Origin: Arthrobacter yangruifuii
GTDB lineage: Bacteria > Actinomycetota > Actinomycetes > Actinomycetales > Micrococcaceae
Reading direction: 5' to 3'
Assembly (NCBI RefSeq): GCF_009192775.1
Contig: NZ_VTFX01000007.1
Span: 62,001 to 126,000 of the forward strand
DNA length: 64,000 nucleotides
The position numbers and the translations under genes are program-made. Of the stretch, positions 1 to 7,679 are shown piece by piece. Under the pieces are notes generated by a model. That model was given only the letters and a program-made list of their open reading frames with translations, was not told the origin of the DNA and ran no database searches. Each line of letters starts with the position of its first letter. Within the stretch, counting starts at the first letter, position 1.

Positions 1-1
1 A

Positions 2-340
2 TTGCGCCAGTCCTACATCGAGCGGACCGGGCACTGCAGCTTCACCGACGCTGAGCGGGTGGCCGCTGTGCTGGCCATGGACCAGCGACTGGACACCGGA
101 CGCTGGGGGAACGTGGCCGAGGCGGGGCAGCTGGACCGGGTCGCCGAGTCCCTCGGCCTGGGCGAAGCCGATTTCATCAGATACCGTCCCGCGGAATTCG
201 TCAATGACCGCGAATACGCGGAGGATTCCGGCCACGGCCACGGGCACGGTGATGGTCACGGCCATGGGAAGGGACACGGCAAGGGCCACGGACATGGCGA
301 CGGCCACGGGGACGGCCACGGACACGGGAGGGGCCGCTAG
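2..340 (+). CDS. C-terminal part of an alpha/beta-hydrolase-like protein with His/Gly-rich tail (5' partial)
   Basis: Only the last ~112 residues lie in the window; the reading frame is open to the left edge, so the TTG at base 2 need not be the start. The motif ERTGHCSFTDAERV followed by a helix and a short TGRWGN segment resembles the end of alpha/beta hydrolases, where the His would be the catalytic histidine; this is family recall, not proof. The last ~35 residues are almost only Gly and His with a few Asp, Lys and Arg, a composition typical of metal-binding or disordered tails. The stop codon overlaps the stop of the convergent metallo-hydrolase gene. Confidence 0.5.
   Translation: MRQSYIERTGHCSFTDAERVAAVLAMDQRLDTGRWGNVAEAGQLDRVAESLGLGEADFIRYRPAEFVNDREYAEDSGHGHGHGDGHGHGKGHGKGHGHGDGHGDGHGHGRGR
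229..333 (+). repeat. Six-base microsatellite coding a Gly-His tail
   Basis: A degenerate repeat of the hexamer GGCCAC/GGGCAC encodes alternating Gly-His dipeptides at the end of the first gene. Some units are replaced by GAT/GAC (Asp) or AAG (Lys). Such tracts can change in copy number by slippage. Confidence 0.75.
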
Positions 341-1197
341 GGAGCCAATCCTGCCGGGCGGATGACCCCGGGCACGGCGAGCGGCGCCGTGAACGGGGTC
401 CCGACGTCGTAGGAGACACCGGCGACGGCAACCGCCAGGTCCCCCGCGTAGGTTTCGCGGGCCTCGGAGACGCTGATGCTGGCGTCGTTCCAGACGGGCA
501 GGTGCGTGAGCAGCAGCCGCCGGGCGTTTGCCGCCGTGGAGGCTTCTCCGGCGCGGCGGCCAGTCAGGTGCACTCCCTCGATCGCGTCGTCGCGGCCCTC
601 ATGGAAGGCCGCTTCACAGAGGAAGATATCGGTGTCCCGGGCGGCGTCCTCCAGTCCGGGACAGGAATCGGTGTCCCCGGAATACGCCAAAGTGCGCAGC
701 ACGGGTTCGCCGTCGGCGTCCACGGTGCGGGCTTCCACGCGAAGGGCGTATGCCTCTTCGGCCGGGTGCCGCACCGGATACGGCGTCACGGTGAACGGGC
801 CGATCTCCACTGCGCTGCCGGCCGTCCAGTCGGAAAATTCGAAATCCTCGTGCATGCCCGGGTCCAGCTCCAGCCCGTAGGCGGTGGCCATCCGGTCCGC
901 CGTAGCTGCGGGCCCCCAGACCTTGATCCGGTCCCGGTTCCAGCCCGCCGGGTCCCAGTGCACCGCCACGTGCAGCCCGCACAGGTCCATGCAGTGATCC
1001 GGGTGCAGGTGGGTGAGCAGGACGGCGTCGATGTCCCGCAGGTCCATGTAGCGCTGCAGGGCACCAAGGCTGCCGTTGCCCAGGTCCAGCAGGATCCGCC
1101 AGTCGCGGACGCCGTCGTTGGCGGTCACGAGGTAGCACGACGCCGGGGAGGCCGGGCCGGGGAAGGAGCCGCTGCAGCCCACAATGGTCAGTTTCAT
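337..1197 (-). CDS. MBL-fold metallo-hydrolase (Rv1339-type, downstream of murI)
   Basis: This 286-residue protein has the metallo-beta-lactamase metal motif HLHPDH at residues 63-68, preceded by a beta-rich N-terminus ([14 protein letters not shown]) typical of RNase Z / cyclic-phosphodiesterase-like members. Later metal ligands are plausible in YSGDTD, CEAAFHE and LLLTHLP. It starts inside the end of murI (ATGA overlap), so the two are co-transcribed and probably translationally coupled. The Mycobacterium neighbour of murI, Rv1339, belongs to this family and has been described as an atypical cAMP phosphodiesterase; that activity is an inference for this protein. It is cytoplasmic with no signal peptide. 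Confidence 0.85.
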   Translation of the reverse strand: MKLTIVGCSGSFPGPASPASCYLVTANDGVRDWRILLDLGNGSLGALQRYMDLRDIDAVLLTHLHPDHCMDLCGLHVAVHWDPAGWNRDRIKVWGPAATADRMATAYGLELDPGMHEDFEFSDWTAGSAVEIGPFTVTPYPVRHPAEEAYALRVEARTVDADGEPVLRTLAYSGDTDSCPGLEDAARDTDIFLCEAAFHEGRDDAIEGVHLTGRRAGEASTAANARRLLLTHLPVWNDASISVSEARETYAGDLAVAVAGVSYDVGTPFTAPLAVPGVIRPAGLAP

Positions 1198-2195
1198 TCC
1201 GAGCCGTTCCGGAAGACGCCGCTGTGCGCTTCCAAGCGTTCAGGGGCGTCCGCCCGGGCGTCGGCAATCATCTGCGGGGTGACCCGTGCCATGCTGCCGG
1301 TGGGGTAATGCGCTGCCACGTGGTCCACCTGCTGGACGCTGAGGACCTCGGGGCCCAGGAAGCGCCGGGCCAGCAGTTCGAAGGAAGCCGAGTCTCCGGT
1401 GGCAACAAAGGTGTGCTGCGGGGCGGTCTGCCGGCTCCGTTCAATCCCGTGCGAAATCAGGGCATGGTAGACGTCCTTGGCGGTTTCCTCGGCACTGGAG
1501 ACAAGCGTGACGCCGTCGCCCATGACATAGGAAATCACGCCGGTGAGGAGCGGATAGTGGGTGCAGCCCAGGACCAGGGTATCCACGTCACGGGCCTTCA
1601 GCGGAGCCAGGTATTCCTCCGCCGTCGCCAGCACGTCCGGCCCGGAGGTGATGCCGGCTTCGACAAATTCCACGAACGCCGGGCAGGCCACCGAGGACAC
1701 CTGCAGGTGCGGGGCCGCGGCGAAAGTGTCGTCATAGGCGCGGGAGCCCACGGTGGCGGCGGTGCCGATGACGCCGATCCGTCCGGTGCGGGTGGCCGCG
1801 ACGGCGCGGCGGACAGCGGGCTGGATGACTTCGATCACCGGAATGCCGTAGCGGTGTGTGTAGCGTTCCCGGGCGTCGCGCAGGACGGCGGCTGAGGCAG
1901 TGTTGCAGGCGATGACCAGGAGCTTGACGCCGGAGTCCACCAGTTCATCCATGACGCCCAGCGCATTTGCGCGGACTTCGGCGATGGGCAGGGGCCCGTA
2001 CGGTCCCTTGGCCGTGTCCCCCACGTACATGATGGCTTCGTTCGGCAGCTGGTCCAGGACGGCGCGGGCTACCGTCAGGCCGCCGACGCCGGAGTCGAAG
2101 ATGCCGATCGGGGCATCCGGGTCTTTGACCCGGAGTGATTCAGGCTGTGACATGCCCAGTGGGTGTGCGGAGGTGCTGGCCGGGTTCGAACTCAT
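1194..2195 (-). CDS. murI: Glutamate racemase
   Basis: MurI interconverts L- and D-glutamate and supplies D-Glu for peptidoglycan precursors in the cytoplasm. The sequence has the family signatures GIFDSGVGG (catalytic-site Asp and Ser), ACNTASA (first catalytic Cys) and GCTHYPLL (second catalytic Cys). The start is uncertain: the ATG at 2195 (MSSNPAS) is chosen; a GGGAGGG tract lies about 16 bases upstream, which is far for a ribosome site. An upstream in-frame ATG at 2234 would translate through that tract, and one at 2153 would shorten the protein by 14 residues. It heads a two-gene unit with the MBL-fold enzyme. Confidence 0.95.
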   Translation of the reverse strand: MSSNPASTSAHPLGMSQPESLRVKDPDAPIGIFDSGVGGLTVARAVLDQLPNEAIMYVGDTAKGPYGPLPIAEVRANALGVMDELVDSGVKLLVIACNTASAAVLRDARERYTHRYGIPVIEVIQPAVRRAVAATRTGRIGVIGTAATVGSRAYDDTFAAAPHLQVSSVACPAFVEFVEAGITSGPDVLATAEEYLAPLKARDVDTLVLGCTHYPLLTGVISYVMGDGVTLVSSAEETAKDVYHALISHGIERSRQTAPQHTFVATGDSASFELLARRFLGPEVLSVQQVDHVAAHYPTGSMARVTPQMIADARADAPERLEAHSGVFRNGSE

Positions 2196-2290
2196 AATGT
2201 AACGACAATAGCCCTCCCCCGCGTACGGGCACATTCACGTACCAGTGCGCTTAATCACAGGGGTTTTTCTTAATCCAGGCGGATTCCCCG

Positions 2291-2848
2291 TCAGCGCAGG
2301 GAGTCGAGCAGTGCCTGCATCAGCGTTTCCTGCATCCATGTGACGAAGTTGTACACCAGAGCGAGATACCCGTCGACGTCCTCGGCCTTGGAGGGGTCGG
2401 TGATGTCATGCAGCCGTTCGGCTGCCTCGTCATCATCAATCCCCAGCCGGTCGGCCAGCACCAGCCGCACATCGTTCAACGCCCGCGCGAAGAGCTGCGC
2501 CTGCTCGGTGTCCAGCCGCAGCGGAGCCGCTTCCAGCTGCAGGGCGGCAGCACGGAGGGCTCCCTGCTTCGATTCCCGCAGCGAGCGTTCCGTAAACCGC
2601 CGGAACTCCAGGGCATCCTCGTCGCTGCCCGCGGTGCCGTTGGGCAGCAGCCGCAGCAGGGCGGAATCCTCGGGAACAGCCGCTGAGGAATCAATGCCCA
2701 CCATGGCTGCAAGGGGATCGGAATCCGCCGCAGTGTCCGGTTCCAGGAGTTCCTGCACGTCGGTGAAGAGTTTACGCAGCAGGTCCCGCTCCCCCGGTTC
2801 CAGGTTTGCGGTGATCCCCTTGCGGGTGAGCTTGAAGCCGGTGGCCAC
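2291..2848 (-). CDS. DUF2017 family protein
   Basis: This 185-residue cytoplasmic protein has the actinobacterial DUF2017 character: an N-terminal GFKLTRKGITANLEPGERDLLRKLF segment spread over residues 3-27, acidic and leucine-rich helices, and a C-terminal VYNFVTWMQETLMQALL helix. The function is unknown. A GTG start at 2848 is preferred over the upstream ATG at 2938, because the extra 30 residues would read into the clpS 3' end and do not look like protein. It follows clpS by 56 bases on the same strand, the order conserved with Mycobacterium (clpS-DUF2017), so it is probably co-transcribed with clpS. Confidence 0.85.
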   Translation of the reverse strand: MATGFKLTRKGITANLEPGERDLLRKLFTDVQELLEPDTAADSDPLAAMVGIDSSAAVPEDSALLRLLPNGTAGSDEDALEFRRFTERSLRESKQGALRAAALQLEAAPLRLDTEQAQLFARALNDVRLVLADRLGIDDDEAAERLHDITDPSKAEDVDGYLALVYNFVTWMQETLMQALLDSLR

Positions 2849-2904
2849 AGTCGATCCGTTTCTTGTTGAAGTCTCTTTGAAGGCGCGAAGGGTGTCCGGC
2901 GGCG

Positions 2905-3213
2905 CTAGGCTGTGTCCGCCTTCTGGAAGGTGGCCCACAGTCCGAAGGAATGCATCGCGAGGGTATCCCGCTCGGCCGATTCCCGGGATCCCGTTGCCAC
3001 CACGGATTTCCCGGCCTCGTGCACCTCCAGCATCAGGCGGTGGGATTTGGACTCCGAGTAACCGAAATAACTCTGGAAGACATAGCTGACGTAGCTCATC
3101 AGGTTTACCGGATCATTCCAGACAATCACGACCCAGGGGATGTCCGCCGCCGTGAGGCTATCCGTCTCCTCACGTGTCAGGGTGTCCGTTCCGGTCGCAG
3201 TGCTCGTAGCCAT
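2905..3213 (-). CDS. clpS: ATP-dependent Clp protease adaptor ClpS
   Basis: ClpS binds N-degron substrates and delivers them to the ClpC/ClpA unfoldase of the Clp protease. The core [16 protein letters not shown], with the Asn-Asp of the degron pocket, and the later [16 protein letters not shown] and GLWATFQ segments are diagnostic. With the ATG at 3213 the protein has 102 residues, the usual size; a second ATG 11 codons upstream (3246) cannot be excluded, since neither has a good ribosome site. It is divergent from pncB, with about 86 bases of shared promoter space. Confidence 0.93.
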   Translation of the reverse strand: MATSTATGTDTLTREETDSLTAADIPWVVIVWNDPVNLMSYVSYVFQSYFGYSESKSHRLMLEVHEAGKSVVATGSRESAERDTLAMHSFGLWATFQKADTA

Positions 3214-3281
3214 GGGTTCAATTGTAGTGAGGAAACCGTTCAGCACCTGCGTCCGGCTACCGTCTACCCAACGGGGATAAG

Positions 3282-3300
3282 CGGGTTAGAGTTTTGCCTG
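3282..3300 (+). promoter_or_regulatory. Putative -10 element for leaderless pncB transcript
   Basis: TAGAGT at 3287-3292 lies seven bases before a GTG start codon at 3300 and there is no purine-rich ribosome site between them. This spacing would put the transcript start at or next to the start codon. It is inferred from spacing only; no clear -35 is seen. Confidence 0.4.
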
Positions 3301-4619
3301 TGAACAGTCCCGCCTCCGCCCCGAATTCCGCCCTCTACACGGACCATTACGAGCTGACCATGCTCCAGGCCGCCCTCCACGCGGGCACCGCCTCACGCCG
3401 GTCAGTGTTCGAAGTCTTTGCCCGGCGCCTGCCGGACGGCCGCCGCTACGGCATCACCGCCGGTACGGGCCGGATCCTTGAAGCCCTGGAGAATTTCCGC
3501 TTTGACCAGCCGCAGCTGGATTTCCTGGCCGCCACCAACGTGGTGGATGACGGCACCCTCGCGTGGCTGGCGGATTTCCGGTTCTCCGGCGACATCTACG
3601 GCTATGCCGAGGGCGAGGCGTACTTCCCGCAGTCTCCGTTGCTGATTGTCGAATCCAGCTTCGCCGAGGCCTGCATCCTCGAGACGATGGTCCTGTCCAT
3701 GCTCAACCATGACAGCGCCATTGCCTCCGCAGCCTCCCGCATGTCCTCTGCCGCCGACGGCCGCCCCTGCATAGAAATGGGCTCGCGCCGCACGCATGAG
3801 GAAGCCGCCGTGGCCGCGGCCCGTGCCGCGGTGATCGCCGGATTCGACAGCACCTCCAACCTGGAAGCGGGACGGCGCTACGGCCTGCGGACGGTCGGAA
3901 CGGCTGCGCATTCCTTCACGCTCCTGCATGATTCGGAGAAGGAAGCCTTCACCGCGCAGACGGCGGCGCTGGGAGCGGGCACGTCCCTGCTGGTGGACAC
4001 GTACGACGTCGAGAAGGGGGTCCGCACGGCCGTGGAGGTCGCCGGGCCCTCGCTGGGCGGCGTCCGGCTCGATTCCGGGGACCTCGTGGCCCAGGCACGC
4101 TGGGTGCGCGATCTGCTCGACGAGCTGGGCAACACCAAGACCCGCATCATGGTCACCTCCGACCTGGATGAGTTCGCCATTGCAGCGCTGGCCTCGGCAC
4201 CGGTGGACGCCTACGGCGTGGGTACCTCCCTGGTCACCGGTTCCGGCGCGCCCACCGCCGGCATGGTCTACAAGCTGGTCAGCCGCGAGGGAGACGACCA
4301 TGAGTTCGTCTCCGTGGCCAAGGCCGCGAAGAACAAAGTCTCCCTCGGCGGACGGAAGTACGCGCTGCGCCGTCTGGACGGCCAGGGTACGGCCACCGCC
4401 GAGGTCATCGGCATCGGCCACGCACCGGAGAACGACGGCGATGACCGCACCCTGCTGCACCAGTTCGTGGCCGACGGTAAGGTCCTGCCCGGCTGGACCG
4501 GCCCGGAGGCGGTGACGCGTGCGGTGCAGCGGCACGCGGCCTCCCTTGCCGAACTGCCCCCCTCGGTGAACCGCCTGCAGCGCGGCGAACCGGCCATTCC
4601 CACCGAATACGAGGAGTAA
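3300..4619 (+). CDS. pncB: Nicotinate phosphoribosyltransferase
   Basis: PncB joins nicotinate to PRPP, using ATP, to give nicotinate mononucleotide in the Preiss-Handler NAD salvage route. The 439-residue protein begins ALYTDHYELTMLQAAL, the family N-terminal motif, and contains FEVFARRLP, the MGSRRTHEEAA loop, GTAAHSFTLLH (with the conserved His that is phosphorylated in the family) and DTYDVEKGVR, VRLDSGDL and VYKLV segments of the phosphate site. The GTG at 3300 is chosen; an in-frame TTG two codons earlier is possible. It ends two bases before pncA, so the two salvage genes form an operon. Confidence 0.95.
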   Translation: MNSPASAPNSALYTDHYELTMLQAALHAGTASRRSVFEVFARRLPDGRRYGITAGTGRILEALENFRFDQPQLDFLAATNVVDDGTLAWLADFRFSGDIYGYAEGEAYFPQSPLLIVESSFAEACILETMVLSMLNHDSAIASAASRMSSAADGRPCIEMGSRRTHEEAAVAAARAAVIAGFDSTSNLEAGRRYGLRTVGTAAHSFTLLHDSEKEAFTAQTAALGAGTSLLVDTYDVEKGVRTAVEVAGPSLGGVRLDSGDLVAQARWVRDLLDELGNTKTRIMVTSDLDEFAIAALASAPVDAYGVGTSLVTGSGAPTAGMVYKLVSREGDDHEFVSVAKAAKNKVSLGGRKYALRRLDGQGTATAEVIGIGHAPENDGDDRTLLHQFVADGKVLPGWTGPEAVTRAVQRHAASLAELPPSVNRLQRGEPAIPTEYEE

Positions 4620-4621
4620 GC

Positions 4622-5233
4622 ATGGCCCGCGCCCTGATCATTGTGGACGTACAGAACGACTTCTGCGAAGGCGGTTCGCTGGCCGTGGCCGGCGGGGCGG
4701 ACCTTGCGGGGGAAATCACGGACTACGTGGAAACCTCCGCCGCCCGGTATGACCTCGTAGCGGCAACCCAGGACTGGCATATCGAACCCGGTGCGCATTT
4801 CTCCGAGACACCGGACTTCGCTCAGTCCTGGCCGCCGCACTGCGTGGCGGGCACTGCCGGCGCGCAGCTGCATCCGGACCTGGACACCGAGCTGGTGGAT
4901 GCCTTCTTCCGCAAAGGACAGTACGAAGCAGCGTATTCCGGTTTCGAAGGCGTCCTGGCCCCGGATGTCGAGGTGCCCCTGGGCGAGGCGGAAGCCGAGC
5001 CCGACACGGAGACGCTCAGCCTGGACGACTGGCTGCGGGAAAACGATGTGGACGAGGTCGTCGTGGTGGGCCTGGCCGCAGACTACTGTGTCCGGGCCAC
5101 CGCGCTGGACGCCGTGGCCGCCGGCTACACCACCGCCGTGATTCCGGAACTGTGCCGCGGCATCAAGCGGGAAACCACACTCGCCGCCTGGGCGGAATGC
5201 GAAGACGCCGGCGTGGAGATCATCGACCTCTAG
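4622..5233 (+). CDS. pncA: Nicotinamidase / pyrazinamidase
   Basis: PncA hydrolyses nicotinamide to nicotinate, the substrate of the upstream PncB, so the pair forms a complete nicotinamide salvage step. The 203-residue isochorismatase-like protein has the triad Asp9 (IVDVQNDF), Lys98 (FFRKGQ) and Cys156 (GLAADYCV), and the metal ligands Asp51, His53 and His59 (QDWHIEPGAHF). Family length is about 190-210. The start lies two bases after the pncB stop; the tail of pncB (ACGAGGAGTAAGC) supplies its ribosome site. Confidence 0.95.
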   Translation: MARALIIVDVQNDFCEGGSLAVAGGADLAGEITDYVETSAARYDLVAATQDWHIEPGAHFSETPDFAQSWPPHCVAGTAGAQLHPDLDTELVDAFFRKGQYEAAYSGFEGVLAPDVEVPLGEAEAEPDTETLSLDDWLRENDVDEVVVVGLAADYCVRATALDAVAAGYTTAVIPELCRGIKRETTLAAWAECEDAGVEIIDL

Positions 5234-5314
5234 CACCGGCAATTCAGCACCGGCAATTCAGCACCGGCGATTCAGGACCGGCAAAGAAGAAGGACCCGCA
5301 AAGAAGAAGGACCG
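5233..5314 (+). repeat. Two adjacent short tandem repeats after pncA
   Basis: Three 14-base copies of GCACCGGCAATTCA (5233-5274, the third with one change) are followed by two 17-base copies of GCAAAGAAGAAGGACC plus one base (5281-5314). The second copy of the 17-mer forms the left arm of the terminator hairpin, so the first copy is a duplicate left arm. Confidence 0.85.
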
Positions 5315-5344
5315 GCCCCTTGAAGCGGCCGGTCCTTCTTTTCT
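5304..5344. terminator. Bidirectional intrinsic terminator between pncA and the helicase gene
   Basis: A perfect 14-base-pair stem (5304-5317 with 5327-5340) and a 9-base loop, flanked by A-rich sequence on the left and TTTT on the right, lies between the convergent pncA and helicase genes. It can end transcripts from both sides. Confidence 0.9.
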
Positions 5345-5358
5345 ATTCGAAAACCACG

Positions 5359-7152
5359 CTATTTCCGGCCGATGAACCAGTCCTGCAGCTTCTTCAGCCG
5401 CTTGTTCAGCTGCTCCTCGTTGGCCTGGGCCACGGGCGGGCCACCGCAGATCCGCCGCAGTTCGCTGTGCACCACCCCGTGGGGCATGCCGGACCGGGCG
5501 GACCAGGCCGACACGTTCTTCGCCAGCTCGCCCCGCAGCTCGGTCAGCCGGCGGTGGTCCACCACTTCGGGCGCTTCCACCGGTGCCGCCTCCGCCGCAC
5601 CGGCCCGGCGCCCCCGCCGGGACTGCTGCTCGTGCTGGCGCTGGCGGAGCAGGGTACTCATCTGGTCCGCGTCCAGGAGTCCGGGAATGCCGAGGAAGTC
5701 CTGTTCCTCCTCGCTGCCCAGCGCGCCTCCGGTGCCGAACTCGCCGCCGTCGAACAGTACCCGGTCAAAGGAGGCCTGAGACTCCAGCGCCTCGAACTTC
5801 TGCTTGGTCAGCTCGCCGGAGGCCTTTTCCTCACGGTTCGCAGCCTCCATGAGACTGTCCTCGAGCCCGAAGCCTTCCTCCTCGAGGTGGTTGTCCGGCC
5901 GGTCCAGGGCGTGGTCGCGTTCAACTTCCATCTGGTTGGCCAGCGCCATCAGGTTCGGCACGGACGGCAGGAACACGGACGCCGTTTCGCCGCGCTTGCG
6001 GGCGCGCACGAAACGTCCCACGGCCTGCGCGAAGAACAGCGGCGTGGCGGTGGAGGTGGCATACACGCCGACGGCGAGCCGCGGCACGTCCACGCCTTCG
6101 GACACCATCCGCACGGCCACCATCCAGCGCTGGGTGCCGGCGGAGAACTCCTCGATCTTTTCGGAAGCCTTCGCATCATCCGAGAGGATGACCGTGGGGG
6201 ATTCGCCCATGATCTTTTTCAGCCAGCCCGCGTAGGCCCGGGCGTCGTCATGGTCCGTGGCGATCACCAGGCCGCCGGCGTCGGGCACGGACCGGCGCAC
6301 CTCGGTGAGGCGGCGGTCCGCGGCTGCCAGCACCGCGGGGATCCACTCGCCGGTGGGGTTCAGGGCCGTCCGCCAGGCCTGCGCCGTAATGTCCTTGGTC
6401 ACTGCGGCCTCGCCCAGCGACGCCGCCATTTCATCGCCTGCACTGGTGCGCCAGCGCATCTGCCCGGAGTAGGCCATGAACATCACCGGACGCACCACAT
6501 GGTCCTTGAGCGCCTGGCCGTAGCCGTAGGTGTAGTCGGCCTTGGACCGGCGGATGCCGTCGCCGTCCTGGACATACTCCACAAACGGAATGGCGGCGGT
6601 GTCCGAGCGGAACGGGGTACCCGTGAGGGAAAGCCGTTTCACTGCCGGTTCGAAGGCCTCGCGGATACCGTCGCCCCAGGACAGGGCGTCGCCGCCGTGG
6701 TGGATCTCGTCCAGGATTACCAGGGTGCGGGCGGCCTCGGTCTTGGCCCGGTGCAGCATTGGTTTGGACGCCACCTGGGCATATGTGACGGCGACGCCGA
6801 TGAACCCGTGCCCGTGCCGACCGTCCGCGTTCTTGAAGTTCGGGTCGATGGCCAGGCCCACCTTGGCGGCGGCGTCGGCCCACTGCCGCTTCAGGTGGTC
6901 CGTCGGTGCGACGACCGTGATGCGGTTGACGATGCCCCGTTCCACCAGCTCATTGGCCACGCGGAGGGCGAAGGTGGTTTTGCCGGCGCCCGGGGTGGCG
7001 ACGGCGAGGAAGTCGCTGGCATTGGACGCGAAGTACTTCTCCAGCGCTTCCGCCTGCCACTGCCGCAGCTTCGGGGCCGTGCCCCAGGCGGCCCGTTCCG
7101 GGTAGGCCGGGGGCAGGGACGCACCGGCGCCGAACAGGGTTTCGGAACTCAT
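5359..7152 (-). CDS. DEAD/DEAH-type superfamily 2 helicase
   Basis: This 597-residue protein is an SF2 helicase of the XPB/UvrB-like restriction-helicase fold. Walker A is ATPGAGKTT (residues 52-60), Walker B is ILDEIH (146-151), motif III-like SLTGTPFRSD follows, and motif VI is QAVGRFVRARKRGE near residue 395. The C-terminal ~200 residues are charged and end in a helical WFIGRK tail. Its substrate (DNA or RNA) cannot be read from the sequence. The ATG at 7152 is used. It lies convergent to pncA and behind the DUF3039 gene, with 194 bases between them, so a separate promoter is likely. Confidence 0.88.
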   Translation of the reverse strand: MSSETLFGAGASLPPAYPERAAWGTAPKLRQWQAEALEKYFASNASDFLAVATPGAGKTTFALRVANELVERGIVNRITVVAPTDHLKRQWADAAAKVGLAIDPNFKNADGRHGHGFIGVAVTYAQVASKPMLHRAKTEAARTLVILDEIHHGGDALSWGDGIREAFEPAVKRLSLTGTPFRSDTAAIPFVEYVQDGDGIRRSKADYTYGYGQALKDHVVRPVMFMAYSGQMRWRTSAGDEMAASLGEAAVTKDITAQAWRTALNPTGEWIPAVLAAADRRLTEVRRSVPDAGGLVIATDHDDARAYAGWLKKIMGESPTVILSDDAKASEKIEEFSAGTQRWMVAVRMVSEGVDVPRLAVGVYATSTATPLFFAQAVGRFVRARKRGETASVFLPSVPNLMALANQMEVERDHALDRPDNHLEEEGFGLEDSLMEAANREEKASGELTKQKFEALESQASFDRVLFDGGEFGTGGALGSEEEQDFLGIPGLLDADQMSTLLRQRQHEQQSRRGRRAGAAEAAPVEAPEVVDHRRLTELRGELAKNVSAWSARSGMPHGVVHSELRRICGGPPVAQANEEQLNKRLKKLQDWFIGRK

Positions 7153-7346
7153 GCGGGATATGCCTCCCTTTCCGGCTTGCGACGGGTTGCTGCCGCGCCG
7201 GCTGGGGGCAGCGCAGCGCGGCAGGGTTCAGCCGCAGGTGAAAGGTGCATAGAGGGAATAACAGAGGTCATGCAGGCATCAGGACTAACTGCCTTCACCG
7301 CGGAAGGCTGGAAACGGGGCGGGCATACAACGGCCGGAAGGACGTA

Positions 7347-7655
7347 TTACTTCTTACCCTTGGGGCTGTCGCCTTCGGGACGCAGGCCGTCGTAGATTTC
7401 CTTGCAGGTGGGGCAGACCGGGAACTTCTGCGGATCGCGGCCCGGTGTCCAGACCTTGCCGCAGAGGGCAATGACAGGCTCGCCCGACAGTGCGGATTCC
7501 ATAATCTTTTCCTTGCGGACATAGTGCGCGAAACGCTCACTATCGCCGGGTTCCAGCTCTTCGCGCAGTTCTTCGCGCTCGATGGTGGCCGTGGACGTAC
7601 CGTTGTCGTCCAGGCGGCGGGGATCGTTTTCGAAAGGATCGGGAGGCAGGCTCAT
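7347..7655 (-). CDS. DUF3039 domain-containing protein
   Basis: This small 102-residue protein matches the actinobacterial DUF3039 family: an acidic N-terminus, then HYVRKEKIMESALSG, the ALCGKVW segment and the CPTCKEIYDGL zinc-ribbon-like pair (Cys-x2-Cys with an upstream Cys in ALCGK). It ends in a basic tail. The function is unknown; a metal- or RNA-binding role is a guess from the Cys pattern. The ATG at 7655 is preferred over one three codons upstream. It is next to a helicase gene on the same strand. Confidence 0.85.
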   Translation of the reverse strand: MSLPPDPFENDPRRLDDNGTSTATIEREELREELEPGDSERFAHYVRKEKIMESALSGEPVIALCGKVWTPGRDPQKFPVCPTCKEIYDGLRPEGDSPKGKK

Positions 7656-7679
7656 GCGTTCCATCTTAGTACCAGGCGG

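Noticed and set aside
1224-1895. Open frame antisense to murI
   Set aside because: murI has all its catalytic motifs on the minus strand; the opposite frame shows no domain or ribosome site.
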